Shown one piece after another: positions 6,529 through 6,740 of a DNA stretch of 6,740 bases (within the stretch, counting starts at the first letter, position 1; every line of letters starts with the position of its first letter). Under the pieces are notes generated by a model. The model saw only the letters and a program-made list of their open reading frames with translations, was not told where the DNA came from and searched no databases. This DNA comes from Rhizobium sp. Q54 (GTDB taxonomy: Bacteria > Pseudomonadota > Alphaproteobacteria > Rhizobiales > Beijerinckiaceae), in NCBI GenBank assembly GCA_945901195.1, contig CAMDKB010000256.1, forward strand, positions 1 through 6,740, read 5' to 3'. A program made the translations under genes and the position numbers.

Positions 6529-6740
6529 ACATTTCTGCGCCCTTCGTGCTGCGTCCTGTGGGGTCGACCTTGCTGGCCGTCGCCATCATGCTGGCGGGCA
6601 TGATCGCCTGGCCCTTCCTGCCTGTCGCAAGCATGCCCTCGATCGAATTTCCAACCTTGCAAATTACGGTGAGCCGTCCCGGCGCGGATCCCGAAACGAT
6701 GGCGAGTAGCGTTGCAGCGCCGCTCGAGCGGGCTTTAAGT
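6525..6740 (+). CDS. mdtC: Second RND efflux pump subunit, MdtC-like (partial, 5' end only)
   Basis: The ATG at 6525 overlaps the preceding stop (TGA 6526-6528), and the frame stays open to the window end, giving 72 residues. It starts MNISAPFVLRPVGSTLLAVA, the RND N-terminus with TM1 at about 12-30. It continues with LPVASMPSIEFPTLQITV, SRPGADPETMASSVAAPLERAL, the start of the first periplasmic porter domain. It is clearly paralogous to the gene at 3373 but not a recent duplicate: many positions differ in the first 70 residues. A weak AAGG (6511-6514) precedes the start by 10 bases, so translation probably depends on coupling. Two adjacent non-identical RND genes behind one adaptor is the mdtABC arrangement. 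The proton-relay residues lie beyond the window and cannot be checked. Confidence 0.9.
   Translation, partial: MNISAPFVLRPVGSTLLAVAIMLAGMIAWPFLPVASMPSIEFPTLQITVSRPGADPETMASSVAAPLERALS

Noticed and set aside
6399..6709. Small ORFs on both strands at the RND1/RND2 junction
   Set aside because: The open frame from 6525 to the window end has a clear RND N-terminus; the small ORFs are shadows of it and of the tail of the first pump.

Overview
The window looks like a chromosomal segment of an alphaproteobacterium, probably of the Hyphomicrobiales. This rests on moderately high GC, an Fds-type formate dehydrogenase delta subunit, a NodT-family outer membrane lipoprotein and a GTAG-type REP element. 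The lineage is an inference from gene content; no marker gene is present.

Layout. Positions 1-258 hold the end of an NAD-dependent formate dehydrogenase (fds) operon: a few codons of an upstream gene, then the complete small delta subunit FdsD, overlapping as ATGA and preceded by a perfect AGGAGG. Positions 259-615 are a 357-base non-coding gap. It contains a highly structured 161-base inverted-repeat element (290-450) that looks like a pair of head-to-head REP palindromes of the RAYT-associated kind, then a 9-base tandem repeat and the probable promoter/leader region of the next operon. From 616 to the window end runs one same-strand efflux operon: NodT/OprM-type outer membrane lipoprotein (TTG start), MdtA-like periplasmic adaptor, MdtB-like RND pump (1051 aa), and the first 72 codons of a second RND pump (MdtC-like), cut by the window edge.

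How the genes work together. The four genes would encode a tripartite proton-driven pump with two different RND subunits, as in the MdtABC family, plus a dedicated outer membrane channel. The junctions are tight. Outer membrane factor to adaptor and pump 1 to pump 2 both use ATGA stop/start overlaps. The only apparent gap, between adaptor and pump 1, is exactly spanned by an 18-codon mini-ORF (3320-3376) that makes ATGA overlaps at both ends. Its predicted peptide also vaguely resembles an RND N-terminus.

I see no wholly new system. The points most worth a second look are the REP doublet, the bridging mini-ORF, and the non-ATG start of the outer membrane factor.
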